Of a stretch of 64,000 nt of DNA, positions 22,730 through 34,158 are shown one piece after another. The position numbers and the translations under genes were made by a program. The stretch is from Gnetum montanum (lineage: Eukaryota; Streptophyta; Gnetopsida; Gnetales; Gnetaceae), in the NCBI GenBank assembly GCA_015680685.1, contig MNCI01004643.1, positions 369,600 to 433,599 of the forward strand. The letters run 5' to 3'. The notes beneath the pieces are model-generated. The model was not told the origin of the DNA. It saw nothing but the letters and a program-made list of their open reading frames with translations, and ran no database searches. Each line of letters begins with the position of its first letter. The first letter of the stretch is position 1.

Positions 22730-25194
22730 CTTTAAATTCCAAGAGGTGATGGCTCCTCCATCAACTTCTTTCCTTTATCATCTAGCTTCTAAAGTTGGTA
22801 TTTATTCAGTAGTGCTCTAAGCTTCTCTTCCTCTAATCTAGATTCATGTACCATCCATGTGAAGTTAGCAATGTTAGCTAGAGTTAGTACTTCTCAAGAA
22901 CATGGTAGTTGTGGAAACATCTCATTAGCATCAATGTATCATGTTACAAACAATGTCCTTTCTTTCTCAAAAGCTCTATCGACTTTCTTCAATTTCTAAT
23001 AATCTATCATTCTTCTGGCCAAGTTTGCTACTACATCCTTTTGGTCCTACTGTCTAGCTTTGACTCCTTGTAGTTCGGAGTTTGCTATGTGAAGCTTTTA
23101 TTGTGCATCTTTCTTATTTACAAATTTCTTTTCATACATTGAGTATACTGTAGCCACTTACTACTCTAGTTCCATTCTTGGTCTGGCTACTATCAACATA
23201 TCCAAGTTAGCATATTTAGGATTTACTAATCCCATGTATTTTGTTAAGTTATCAATTTGTAGATCTTTATTATTTATCTTGACTTGATGAATGTGGGAAA
23301 GGTTGTCCAAGATAGGTTGCCAATCAAGTTTCTATGCTGTGATGAAATTAATTCTAGCTTTTGTCATCTAGATTTCTTTCTTATTGATTTGCTTGTACAT
23401 GTCCCCTTGATCCTTGAAGTGCTTTTTTAGCCTTTCATGCTTCTTAGCCTTATTTTTTCATGTGTTGATTTCAATTATTGATTTCTATCATGTACTTCTT
23501 CCATTGATAAGATCCTATTCTCTTAGGTCAATTGTATTATGTCAAGGTTAACTCTGGTGAATTTCTCTCCCAATTGATGAATGCTTTCTTATAGTACATT
23601 TTTTTGCTTATGAATATCCATCAACTTCATATTTTCCATAGCAATCTTCTTATTCTCTTCTTCTAATGTAGTAATGGCCTTAGCATGTGCATATGCCTAG
23701 GCATCTAGTACTAAATAATTCCACACTACCTTCTTTTTTTCTATCTTCATTTGCTTTTTTAACCATCAGTTGGTCAATCTGCTCATCTTTGAATTATGCA
23801 AGCTAGTCAAGTGCAATGTTTTGTGTAAGGTCTTGTCTTCAACCTCTCAATGCAACTAGTTTTTCCTATAACCTTTGCACTTCACTCTCTAGATGTTCCA
23901 TTATGATTTCTACCATAACCAATTTTCCTTTTATTGAGATCATGTTAGACTAGACCTCAATGATATTACTAGGGAAATTAAAAGGATTTTGCATAACTTG
24001 TCCTATCTATAGCACTCTCTCCAATATATCTTCATGCTGTACAGGGTTCATTGATGTCCCAGCTAAGGTTTCCACATGTTTGGTTCTAATAATATCAACT
24101 AGTGACACAATGGAAATATTAAAGGATTCCTTAATGTGATTTGTTATAACTTCTAATGCTCCTACTACATCTTCATGTTGCATTACCATAACTATGGCTT
24201 CTTCTTCCATTTCTAACATTACTTAGAAGGATGTAGTGTTTTTTGAGATTAGACGTCCTCAATCATCATGCTTTCTTACCTACCAAGAGACTTGACCATT
24301 TGTGGGTCCTATGGATATAGTAAGTATACTTGGAGTATCCCTGACTTCATACATGCTTGAGACCTACCTGGCCCATTGAGGATCTATATTTGTATTGCAT
24401 TGGTGAAGCATCTTCTCCTAGTCATTCTATGGCTGAAGTTGACCCACTAGGTTCTACTTGTTCTATTCTTGTAACTAGAATGTTTTCTTCTAGTATGGAT
24501 CCTATTGTAGCCTTAGTGCCTACTAGTTTTTTAACTTGACCTTTCTTGGATCGCACCAACTTGAAGATTTTAGCATACGATGCATTTTGGGCCTTGTGAA
24601 GGACATCATTAATGTAGCTTGAAATTTAGACTTATTGGCATAATTTCTAATAAGATGAGGGAATGGCAAAGTAGGTTTCCCTATCTTCTTCTTCTTGAAC
24701 TTTCTCTATATTTTTAAGGACAATAGATGAGTGATGTTGACTTTGAATTTTCCCATCAAAATAGCACTTCCTCTAGCAGCATAGGTGGAGATCCAATTAA
24801 GCCTCTTCATTTTGAATATGTGGTATGTTCCAATCTTAAAATAAATTTTCTCAGTAGTAGATAATCATTATACTCCTTCTCAATGGTCCTATAAGCCCTC
24901 TACAGCCATAGTTTCCTTGCATATGTATTAGACCTTATTGATATCTAAGCTATGTTGGCCATGACATTTAGTATATTAAGTGCCTTTGCAATTACTTCTA
25001 CAAATTATGACATTGTAACTTCCTCAACTTGCATCATCGCATCATCTTGTTTATTTGTCCAAAATTGATAGACTTCTCCCAAGTACCATTTATCATTACT
25101 TAAGATGGTGTATCATAAGGGAAAGACTTCAGGTTGCTTAGAGACCTCCATACGTGCAAACTTCATGAAGGGTCCAAAATTTAATTCCACTATG
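22730..25194 (-). pseudogene. Athila-type ORF3-like relic of element 6
   Basis: Many stops and shifts, but two parts match the relic at 45900-48060. One is a YMGLVNPKYANLDMLI-type block (about 23169-23262). The other, further upstream in the gene, is a P-x-L-x-FPHLIR block (about 24640-24680). Heptad-rich Lys/Glu/Leu stretches suggest coiled coil. Position just before the 3' LTR and the FP-x-LI motif resemble the third ORF of Athila elements (putative plant transposon protein), whose function is unknown. The longest open piece is 24219-24007. Element 1 interrupts it at 25195. Confidence 0.45.
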
Positions 25195-25199
25195 ATAGT
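25195..25199. repeat. Target-site duplication of element 1 (left)
   Basis: ATAGT directly precedes the 5' LTR and is repeated exactly at 32306-32310 after the 3' LTR, as expected for integrase-made 5-bp duplications. Confidence 0.9.
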
Positions 25200-26012
25200 T
25201 GATGGGACACGATATCGCATGGGCCACGATATCGTGTCGTCCCTTGTGATATCGCGTACGTGATATCATGATGCACCATCATATCTATAAATAAGAGGTG
25301 GCTCTCCCTTGTTTCTCATCCTAGGCTTAGACCATAGTGAAACTCTGGCATATTGATCACTCCAAAGATAGAATATTTTCCATGTGCCCACAGTAGGAGT
25401 CCTAAAGTGAACAGATCTTTATTCCAGCAAACATTGTACCTGAACACAAGTTTGTGTACAGCAATAAAGATGAACTTCTTGGATAAACCTTGTAGCACAT
25501 GGAATAGGCTAATTAGGATTTTATTTATTTTTATTTATTATTTGTTATTTAAATTCTTTATTAGTTCTTAAATCTCTCTCAAGCCTTCTCTCCTAGTTAA
25601 GTGCCTCAGTACGACCACTTCGAGCACCTGCGTTACGCTTGGTGATCCCAGCAACGATTAACATTTGGTAGCCAAGGTTGCATTGGTTCAGGGTGTGTAC
25701 GGTAAGTGGGAACGGATGCTGACGCTAGGTTAATTTAGACTTAGTTCGTTAGTTAGAGTTAGTCCATTAGTCTCTCAACCCTTCACCTCAATAGCATAGG
25801 AGATAAAACATAAAAAGATATAAAAATCATATACCTCAGACTTACTTAACCATACACTACGACAACTACAAGTAAGTCTGGGAAGACAATGAATGATTAA
25901 CCCTAAGTGTTCCATGAGACATGTAGGCACTTAGTCTGCGGAGTTCGACCAGATCGCACATGCTACGTTCGTATTCGTATGGTTGAGTGTAGGGGTACGT
26001 CGCTACTCATCA
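25200..26012 (+). repeat. 5' LTR of element 1
   Basis: Begins TGATGGGACACG, ends ACTCATCA. U3 is very short and made largely of a GATATC palindrome array (25208-25270) directly upstream of TATAAATA. A 72-codon frame (25353-25571) opens about 67 bp after the TATA box and is open in all five LTRs of this family. Confidence 0.9.
25286..25293 (+). promoter_or_regulatory. TATA box of the element 1 5' LTR
   Basis: TATAAATA is preceded by the palindrome array and conserved in all LTRs of elements 1-3. Confidence 0.75.
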
Positions 26013-26013
26013 T

Positions 26014-26031
26014 TGGCGCCGTTGACGGGGA
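26014..26031 (+). promoter_or_regulatory. Primer-binding site, tRNA-Asp type
   Basis: TGGCGCCGTTGACGGGGA, one base after the LTR end, matches the complement of the 3' end of plant tRNA-Asp except for one base. Athila-type elements commonly use tRNA-Asp. Confidence 0.85.
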
Positions 26032-26157
26032 CTAAGTGTTTTGTGCACTAAGTAGAACATAGGAAATTACTCACATCGTTGGGAGCTTAAAAAAACCTTA
26101 GGGTTAATTAAACAAAAAATTATATAACAATTAATTAGCACACCGAATAAAATAACA

Positions 26158-28085
26158 ATGTCTTCTTCTTCAAGCAAAAGCAATTCACCACTTAAGAAAC
26201 ATACAAGAAACAGTCGGCAGTCTAAAACACATAACCAAAATCTGCCAATTCCTCAACAATACTAAGTGGTATATACCCATCCCTATGGGTATATATCGAA
26301 TTTTACCTTTATCCTCCATCAAGACGAACAGCTGCGATGGAGATATTTGTAACGTAACATCGTGTTACCTCCAGATCAATCAGTCCCTAACATGCTCCTC
26401 CGTGCTCTTGCATAGGTTGGCATGACACAGCTCTATGCTGAATACGTTATAGGTAATTTTGACATAAGGGATTACTATCCCATAGCAGCACAACATATAA
26501 GGGACTCAAGGCAGGAGAGCCATCATACATTGTTAAAGGGAAAAGGGGTCCCGCATGTCCTAAGTGAAATCGGAGATTGTGAACCACTTATAACAAGTTC
26601 TCTATCAAATGATGTTCCCCCCTCCTAACGATAGTGAGGAGGTTGGGTATCAGAACCTACAATCCACGATACACAACCTTGGTTCTGATCCCCGTGAATG
26701 CCAGCTGTTCACTAAGGGAACAACAACACATGAAAAGGATGGGCACTTTGATCGTCATCACAATCAGGGCCGTAGTAACTGAAGAGAAGGTAAGAAGCAT
26801 CGTCTTGGTGATGGTTCCCATTCTTCGTCTCCTTCATCACACTATTCACCCTCTCCTTCGACATCTGGGCGTAGCCATCAAAAGCATAACAGTGAGGATA
26901 GAGGTGGGCAAAATGAGAGACCTTGACGAGAAATTCGAGAGAGAGGACAAGGGCATGAACAAAGGGAAAGTAGGGAACAATGTAGACATCATAGACATCA
27001 TGAAAGAGATGATCATGATGAGCCCCTACTTACAACCCAAAGTATGCTAGATATCATGGAGGCAGTGAGAATACCAACAAGGCATCAAAGAGATAGCCGG
27101 ATCAAGCATTTAGACATGAACAATATCCCACGCTTTGAGGGGGGATACAATGCTGATCCGCAACATCATTTATAGGTATTCCAGGATGCCTGCGCCTTGC
27201 AGAACATAGAGAACAAGTGGCAAAAACTAAAGTTGTTTCCCAAGACACTCATTAAGGAAGCAGAGAGTTAGTACCAGTCTTTAGAACTGGAAACCATTAG
27301 GAGGTGGAGTACAATGTTAGAACTCTTCAACAATAAATATCAAACGTACTCCAGAGTGTCTAACTTGTGTAAGAAGATCCAAGGGTGGAATCAAGGTACT
27401 CATGAACCCTTGGATGCTACCATGGACTGATACTATGCATTGTTACATCATTGCCGAGGCCATGGCTATGCACAGTGGGACCAACTTTGCCACATCATAG
27501 ATGGGCTAAGGCATGAGACTAGGAGAACCCTTGGGACTTATGCCCAAGGGAGATTATCAGAACTAAAAGCCCATGAAATTCATCACTTTTTGGATCAACT
27601 AGCCAAAGAAGAAGGTGAGCTACGAAATAGAGAGAGCACATAAGAATATAACCATGATCCCTCCCTTCGAAAGAAGGGAGTGAGATTTTGTGATGAGGAG
27701 GATGAGTCACCACTTGAAGAGTTGGTGAACAGAAAAACCTTGCCAATTCAAAAGCTAACAATAGAAGTATCGACAAAGGTGGATCAATTATGGGATTCCT
27801 TAGACTCTAGACTTGAAACTATCTTGAAAATCGTAGAGGAGTCTAAGGAGGAACAAAGTAGTGACAAAGATAAGAAAAAATGGAGAGATTCAGGCCCTGC
27901 ACATAATAAGGGTAAGGAAAAAATTACTATCTCCAATGCGGTTGTGGATTATGACACGGAAAATGATGGTGGATGTGATATCTGCTAATATGACCATCCT
28001 AAGGGATTTTGTCCAATCATCTCACATCTACACGAGTCTGGGGTGTATGCACTTAAACCAAGACTTAACCAATGGCAAGCACCCT
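26158..28085 (+). pseudogene. Gag of element 1
   Basis: Starts at an ATG encoding MSSSSSKSN, matching the start in element 2. Domains in order: an N-terminal unknown domain (MTQLYAEYVIG block), a His/Ser/Arg-rich basic linker, the capsid-like Gag domain (27060-27640, KLKLFPKTLIKE to the LDQLAKE helix), an acidic Lys/Glu stretch, and a variant Cys-His box (C-x2-C-x3-H-x4-C; here its last part reads GFC). It assembles the particle that carries element RNA. One frameshift lies near 26630 in a C run, and several stops follow. Gag and PR downstream are in the same frame. Confidence 0.75.
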
Positions 28086-28297
28086 GAAGGTTACCTTATC
28101 CCCAAGGTAACCCAAGATAGTTCCACCAACCATTAACGTACTATCCAAGTGGAACTTCACCATAACCCATCGAACAACATCAGTAGTGGAAATACCCACA
28201 GTCATGGGGGATGCCACGGCCTAAACATCAATACCCTTAATGGCAACCTGATCCTTATGGCTATTATGTGCAGTAGCCAGTTTCTCCAAGTGACTCT

Positions 28298-29284
28298 ATG
28301 GGTTACACAACTCGCCAACGTCACTACCAAGTTCGAGAGTACTTTAGAAGAACTCCTTCTCCTCTGAGAGACACTCCACACACGTTCCATCCTCCAAATC
28401 CATCCGCTTCTCTCACACCATTAGTTCCCATACCACCTGCTCTAACAATGCAAGGGGAACTCCCCACTCAACTGCAGCAACGTAACGCTACAAGAGCTGT
28501 AAAAATTCAACCTGCTAATGGTTTTGACAACTGCAAAAAGAGAAGACCTTTCTTCAGAACCAAAAGCCCAGACAATCTCTCACAACAAGAAGTGGTTGAG
28601 TTTGTGGTCACTCCTCCAACATACAAGCCTTCAGAGCTCCCTTCAAACCAAAATCAGAGCTCAACACAGTTGGTTATGTTAACACATACCATAACTGACT
28701 GGATCAAGATAGGCCACCTTCCCAGGAAACTATCTAACCCTGGGAGTCCCCTAATTTATCTACAAGTCACCGGGAACAAACCACATAAGGCTCTTCTTGA
28801 CTCAAGTTTTGGAGTCAATTTAATATCACGAGAAATGTATCAAGCTTGGAACTTTCCCCAACTCAAGAAGAGCAATATCCAACTTGAGCTGGCTGACCAG
28901 TCCATCACCATTCCCTTGGGATTGGTGGAGGACATCATTACCACTGTGTGTGGTTGGTCATACCCAGCCGATTTCCTAGTGATAGAAGTTAACAGTAACC
29001 AAGGGGACTTCCCAATTATAATAGGAAGGCCATGGCTAAGTACAATAGATGCATACCTGGGGATCTACGATCTTTCCTTGGAGATATCTACGGTAAATAT
29101 TTATGGAAAGATCGAGAAGAAGAAAGTTCCATGCATCACATACAGTGACTTAGAGGGTGATGACATGCAAGAATCATGGGTGATGCAAAATTTAACATCT
29201 CCTGCATGTAACCGGTGTGCACCAAAGAATGACATTCCAAAGTGCCTGTATGTAGCAACCACACAACAAGAGGACACCCAGTGA
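28298..29284 (+). pseudogene. Retropepsin-like protease of element 1
   Basis: A 328-codon open stretch continues the gag frame through a Pro/Gln-rich linker into an aspartic-protease domain: HKALLDSS loop (triad 28799-28807), a FLVIEV strand, and an IIIGRPWL flap-side motif. The triad is D-S-S where element 2 keeps D-S-G, so catalysis should be lost. A TGA at 29282-29284 interrupts; the frame otherwise continues to a stop at 29390-29392 shared with element 3. Confidence 0.78.
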
Positions 29285-29460
29285 TTGACCGTTGATCAAG
29301 ATAGCAGCCCAACAACATGCATGGAACGAGCTGAGGGAACAACTCATGCCAACAACGAAGGCATAGACACATTGGAGTACAAACGTCGCTGACTTCCATC
29401 CCTTAATCTAAGAACATCAATGGGGAGAAGTTGGGCACTTTTACGAAATTCAAATAGACA

Positions 29461-31497
29461 TTATTTCAAATCTCTCCCTTGCAATTCAATCATGGGGGAG
29501 ATGGCCACCTATGCTAATCATTGGAGGCCCTTAGTTCTTTTAAATTTTTGTTTTACACATTTTTGTTTTACACGTTTTTGTTTTACACGTTTTTTTTTAC
29601 ACATTTTTGTTTCACAATTTCTTTAACTACACATTTTTGTCTTACGCGTTTTTGTTTTACACGTTTTTGTTTTACATATTTTTGTTTTACAAATTTCTTT
29701 AACTTTTTTTGTTTTTTTTACAACATCGTTATACTTTTTCATTTTGTGTGTGTGTTTGTGTGTGTGTTATCCATCTTGTAAGTTTGTCACCCAATAAGTG
29801 TTCTTCCTGATGGTATGAACTATTTTTCATTGATTGCTAATGTTTGGTTTTTACCTTTAAGTTATGATGTTGATACTAAGGTATGTTCTTTTGATATGGT
29901 AGGCAATGAGTCCACTTCATCCATTCATCCACAAGTTCTATGGTCTCTCTTGGCTTGGAAATGTACAATTCCTTTCTAAATAAGAACTATAATGAATCGG
30001 TGACTAGGTACTTCTCAAACTAAGGAAGGACTCAAGGATTGAAAAGGGTGTGACTTCAAGGGAACCTGATGTATTCGTGTTGGCCATTCTCTTGGGTTCT
30101 TGGATGTTTTCTTCTTGAGTTTTCTTACCGTTTCGACATTACCCACTCATCGGGAAGCTAAGCAAATAAAAATAACAAGTCTTTGCATGGTGTGGTTCTC
30201 ATGCATAAACACATAAAAAGAAGAAGTGAGAATTCAAAGCACACCCCTTAGATGAAATAATCATTTGGGCTACAAGCACTGGTTATGGAACTAAAATAAA
30301 AATGTTCCCTCTAACTAAGGCCCTCCTCGCTTCCCATTCTCTCATCATTTGTTTCGTCAGAATGGTGGTGGCTCTTGGGGAAGGCATTCTCGTTATTCAA
30401 GGGGATGGATTAGCCAAATGCATTGATGCGAAGTCACTGGATGTGGTTGGTTTGAGGCCGGAGTTGGAATGAGATTTGCCAAGTCACATTAATCATGAAA
30501 CACAAAAGGGGCTGTACACCACCTTGTTCTTTGGATTCCATTCCATTCTTTTTTCTCCATCCTTCTCTCAATTATTCACCTCATTGCCGGTTGTATCATT
30601 AGTGTATATTTTGGTTGATGCATTTTTGTCTTTTTGGTAAATTCTTGTGGTTAAGACTTTAACTCTTCTTCCAAATGACATTCCTAGAGCCTACGAACTC
30701 TTTAAATGTGCGTTTGTCAGGGCATTACGGGCATGAGCCTGCTTTGGGGAGGACCCACTGACATTCCTATTTGGTGCACCAGTTAAATTCTTTACCTTAA
30801 CATTTTTGCAATCTATTTTATTTTTTTCATTTCCATCTTGACATCCATTTCATCGATGTCCTAGTTGTCCTAGTTGTCTCTTTTTCTCCATCTTTCTTGT
30901 TCTTTTTACTTCTCCATTCTCTCGCTACTGGAGGTTCGCAATTAGTCATGGGGGTACAGGGCTCAGTTTTTCTGATTTTCTCCTAGCCCCTACACCTTCG
31001 GTAGTCATCATTAATATATCTCTAGATCCATATTAGCCATACCACAACCTATCCAATGGACCTTTTACCGAAGTAAGGTATCAATTACATGATGATTCAT
31101 TTACCCTTGCTAATATAAAACTATGTTTTGTGTGTAGATGGCAATCATGCAACAATGGAATGGATCTGGAGGGAACACTTGGAATGGAGAAGTGCTAAAG
31201 CAGCTATGCAAGGAGCAAGATCGATAGCGCACTTATGGATGGACAATGAAAGGCACAATCTTGGTGTTGGTAGCAGCAACACTTCTTTCTCTCTCTCTCT
31301 CAGCTGCCAACTAAGGCTTGATGTCAATGTAATAAGGTGTTCACTCTTGTTGTCATGAACACCAGTTTTGTTGTGTCTTGTAATGATGATCCGTTCACAT
31401 GTCATCCCATTAGTTCTATTTGGAGTCAAGAATCCCATACCTTCCCAATATTATTGTAAGGAACTCAAGGATGAGTTTTCATTTAGTCATGGGGGTA
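29461..31497 (+). other. 3' non-coding region of element 1
   Basis: Begins at the pol-deletion junction. Contains a tandem array (29544-29712), a GT-rich microsatellite (about 29745-29768), and polypurine-like CATGGGGG motifs at 29482-29500, 30941-30955 and 31481-31497, the last being the functional position before the LTR. A small frame at 31128-31358 is similar in the sister copies. No pol or env domain. Confidence 0.7.
29544..29712 (+). repeat. TTTTACAC(A/G)TTTTTG tandem array, about 10 units
   Basis: Units of 13-14 bases with small variants. The equivalent array has about 4 units in element 2 and about 16 in element 3. Confidence 0.85.
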
Positions 31498-32305
31498 CGC
31501 GATATTGCAACTGTCACAATATTACATCCCTCGCGATATTGCGTCGTCCCCCACGATATCGCAGGGCGCCGTCATATCTATAAATAAGAGGCAGCTCTCC
31601 CTTGTTTCTCATCCTAGGCTTAGACCATAGTGAAACTCTGGCATATTGATCACTCCAAAGATAGAATATTTTCCATGTGCTCGTAGTAGGAGTCCTAAAG
31701 TGAATGGATCTTTATTCAAGCATACATTGTACCTGAACACAAGTTTGTGTACGGCAATAAAGACAAACTTCTTGGATAAACCTTGTAGTGCATGGAATAG
31801 GCTAATTAGGATTTTATTTATTGTTATATATTATTTTTTATTTCAATGCTTTATTAGTTCTTAAATATCTCTCAACCCTTCTCTCCTAGTTAAGTGCCTT
31901 AGTACGACCACTTCGAGCACGTGCGTTACGCTTGGTAATCCTAAAAATGATTAGTGTTTGGTAGCTATGGTTGCATTGGTTCAAGGTGTGTACGGTAAGT
32001 GGGAATGGATGTTGACACTAGGTTAATTTAGACTTAGTTCGTTAGTTAGAGTTAGTCAAGTAGTCTCTCAACCCTTCACCTCAATAGCATAGGAGATAAA
32101 ACATAAAAAGATATAAAAATCATATACCTCATACTTACTTAACCATACACTTCGACAACTACAAGTAAGTCTGGGAAGACAATGAATGATTAACCCTAAG
32201 TGTTCCATGAGACATGTAGGCACTTAGTCTGCGGAGTTTGACCAGATCACGCATGCTACGCTCGTATTCGTATGGTTGAGTGTAGGGGTACGTCACCACT
32301 CATCA
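31498..32305 (+). repeat. 3' LTR of element 1
   Basis: Lacks the first bases (TGATGGGA) of the 5' LTR and follows the PPT-like GGGGGTA directly. Palindromes of the U3 array are mostly degraded by C-to-T changes. Ends ACTCATCA, then the TSD. Confidence 0.88.
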
Positions 32306-32310
32306 ATAGT
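32306..32310. repeat. Target-site duplication of element 1 (right)
   Basis: ATAGT, identical to 25195-25199. Confidence 0.9.
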
Positions 32311-32901
32311 GGAAATGATCAACTTCTCCTAAATTTCTTGTAGACACTTATTAGAGAGAGTAAGATATTTTCCTTGTTATGAAGCTGGTGATGCATTAAC
32401 TTCTTCCTACGTAGATTGTCCACTCATAGGTGTGGACTAATGGATGCTATATGAGTGTGCCTCTCACTCTACAAGAGGAGTTTATTTTACACCTTATCCT
32501 CTTCCTCTTCCTTTGGATCTTTTTTCCCTTAGTTGTGATGATCGTTTAGCTTTGAGTGTCTTTGACAATGTGAAACCCCAAATTGGTCTAGTTTTAGTTA
32601 GTTAAATGCCTATCTTTTTATTTTTTCTATTATCTTACTATATCAAAGTGCATTAATTTCTTCAATGCCTATCAATATAAGCTAATTTCTTTAATAAGTA
32701 TCTATATTGCAAGTTATCACTAGATCTATCTAAATCAATAAGAATATCGATTAGGATCGAGAACTTCAACATACACTACAAAAAGATTGGCATCAATCTT
32801 CACCACCAAATCAATCCATTTTGACCCACTTTATGTCAATTTGTGTAACTATCATGATAAGGATTGATATCATCTAATTAACGAAGCATGTGCCTTTCCA
32901 A
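32311..32901 (-). other. Continuation of element 6 internal region
   Basis: Must belong to the sequence interrupted by element 1, because the TSD joins here. The minus strand reads short open pieces without a recognised domain; some ATCGAT/GATATC motifs lie at the right end, close to element 4. Confidence 0.4.
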
Positions 32902-33540
32902 AGAATGAAGATATTGATTTGTAGCACTGGTGTGATCCAGATCGATCATCGAAGAATATAGCTACCCCAATACAATTTGATATCATGTAATCAATCTAAA
33001 TTGACGTTCTCAATAAAGATTAATATATCCTAATAATAATATTTTCCTAATTACAATCAAACCTCTTCAGTAGAAATGGAGAATTTTGATACCCAAGTAA
33101 GGAAGACGAGAATCTGAGGAAAACTCACATCAAATTGAATTCATATTGTGAACTTTCCATTATAATGGTTAGGGAATATTGTTGAGACATTGGGGCAATC
33201 ATGAACCATTGGAATTTCTTAACAGGCTAAGAAGTTGCTATATTGTAGAGACAGTAGAGTAGGATCATAGTTTAGGTGATGACTCCCCTGTAATCTTCTT
33301 TTGTTTATGATAATATTATATGATTTCAATTTGGTTAAATCATTCAATTTCTAATTTTACTTATGAGTCATAGTCATAAGTGTGGGATTTCAATTGGATT
33401 TGAATCTAACCACTTATTGTCTTGATGATCTCTTTAACTTTGAACTGTTCCTCCATGGATATGACTCATTGGTTACTCATAGACAAGGTGACATCCTTAC
33501 AACAAAGGTAACTTAGTAGCACATGTTGGTTGGCTCATCA
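32902..33540 (+). repeat. 5' LTR of element 4
   Basis: Aligned with 43798-44475 over most of its length (shared CATCAAATTGAATTCAT and AAGTGTGGGATTT blocks). Ends CTCATCA two bases or so before the PBS. The start is uncertain; the U3 may reach further left. Confidence 0.65.
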
Positions 33541-33543
33541 ATT

Positions 33544-33561
33544 TAGCATCATTGCTTGGGA
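33544..33561 (+). promoter_or_regulatory. Degenerate tRNA-Asp primer-binding site of element 4
   Basis: TAGCATCATTGCTTGGGA differs from the tRNA-Asp complement at six of 18 bases; five are transitions. Its position right after the LTR supports it. Confidence 0.6.
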
Positions 33562-34158
33562 GGCCAACAAAGTCAATCATCACCAAGGGTTCAATATGTT
33601 TTTTAGATTTCTTTTAGATATTTAAAACTTCTAAAAAGGTACACGCTACTTTTATTTTCATTTCTTTTGTTAATAGTTTTAGATATGGTTTCTTTCAATT
33701 GTTTTGCTGGTAAGAAGAAAAGTAAAAATATTAAAAATAAGAAAAAGATACAATCACAAGAATCAATTACCCTACTTTCCCATATTGAAGAAAGTTACAG
33801 AAAATTAGCAATTAAGATGGTAATTACAGGGGCAATTAAATCAATTTGCAAAATTTTGGGATTATTTTCCCATGAATGTGCTAAAGAGTAACGTGTTTGC
33901 TAAATGAAATCAACCAAGCAACACAAAAATCCAACACGAATCCAACCTCCTAGGAATACTGCTAGCTATTATAAATGCACTAAAACCAATTTAAAACAAA
34001 CTTAAGAGGAACAAGGATAGCCTAGCTCTATTCCCTTAACCTCTCTTGAAAAACAAAATAATAAAGAGGAAAATCCAACATAAATATTTCAGGAAAAAGT
34101 AAAAATACAATTTTGATTTTTCACATTTTAAATCCTCTTTTTGATACATCAAATATTA

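Larger units (their letters stand above)
25200..32305 (+). mobile_element. Element 1: Gag-PR-only Ty3/gypsy (Athila-like) element, complete with TSD
   Basis: A 7.1-kb element with both LTRs, a tRNA-Asp PBS, one gag-PR frame, a 2-kb 3' region and a perfect 5-bp TSD. It lacks RT, RNase H and integrase: sequence matching element 2 up to 53408 is joined at 29460/29461 to sequence matching 56281 onward. The two LTRs differ at about 47 of roughly 730 aligned positions by my count outside the palindrome array, so the insertion is old. It sits inside the ORF3-like part of element 6. Confidence 0.88.

Noticed and set aside
29745-29770. GT-rich run as a possible regulatory element
   Set aside because: A simple microsatellite shared with element 2; nothing suggests function.
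29521-29781. Open frames rich in FLFYT/FCFTH repeats (also at 56263-56566 and 60526-60932)
   Set aside because: They are translations of the TTTTACAC-type tandem array in any frame, not proteins.
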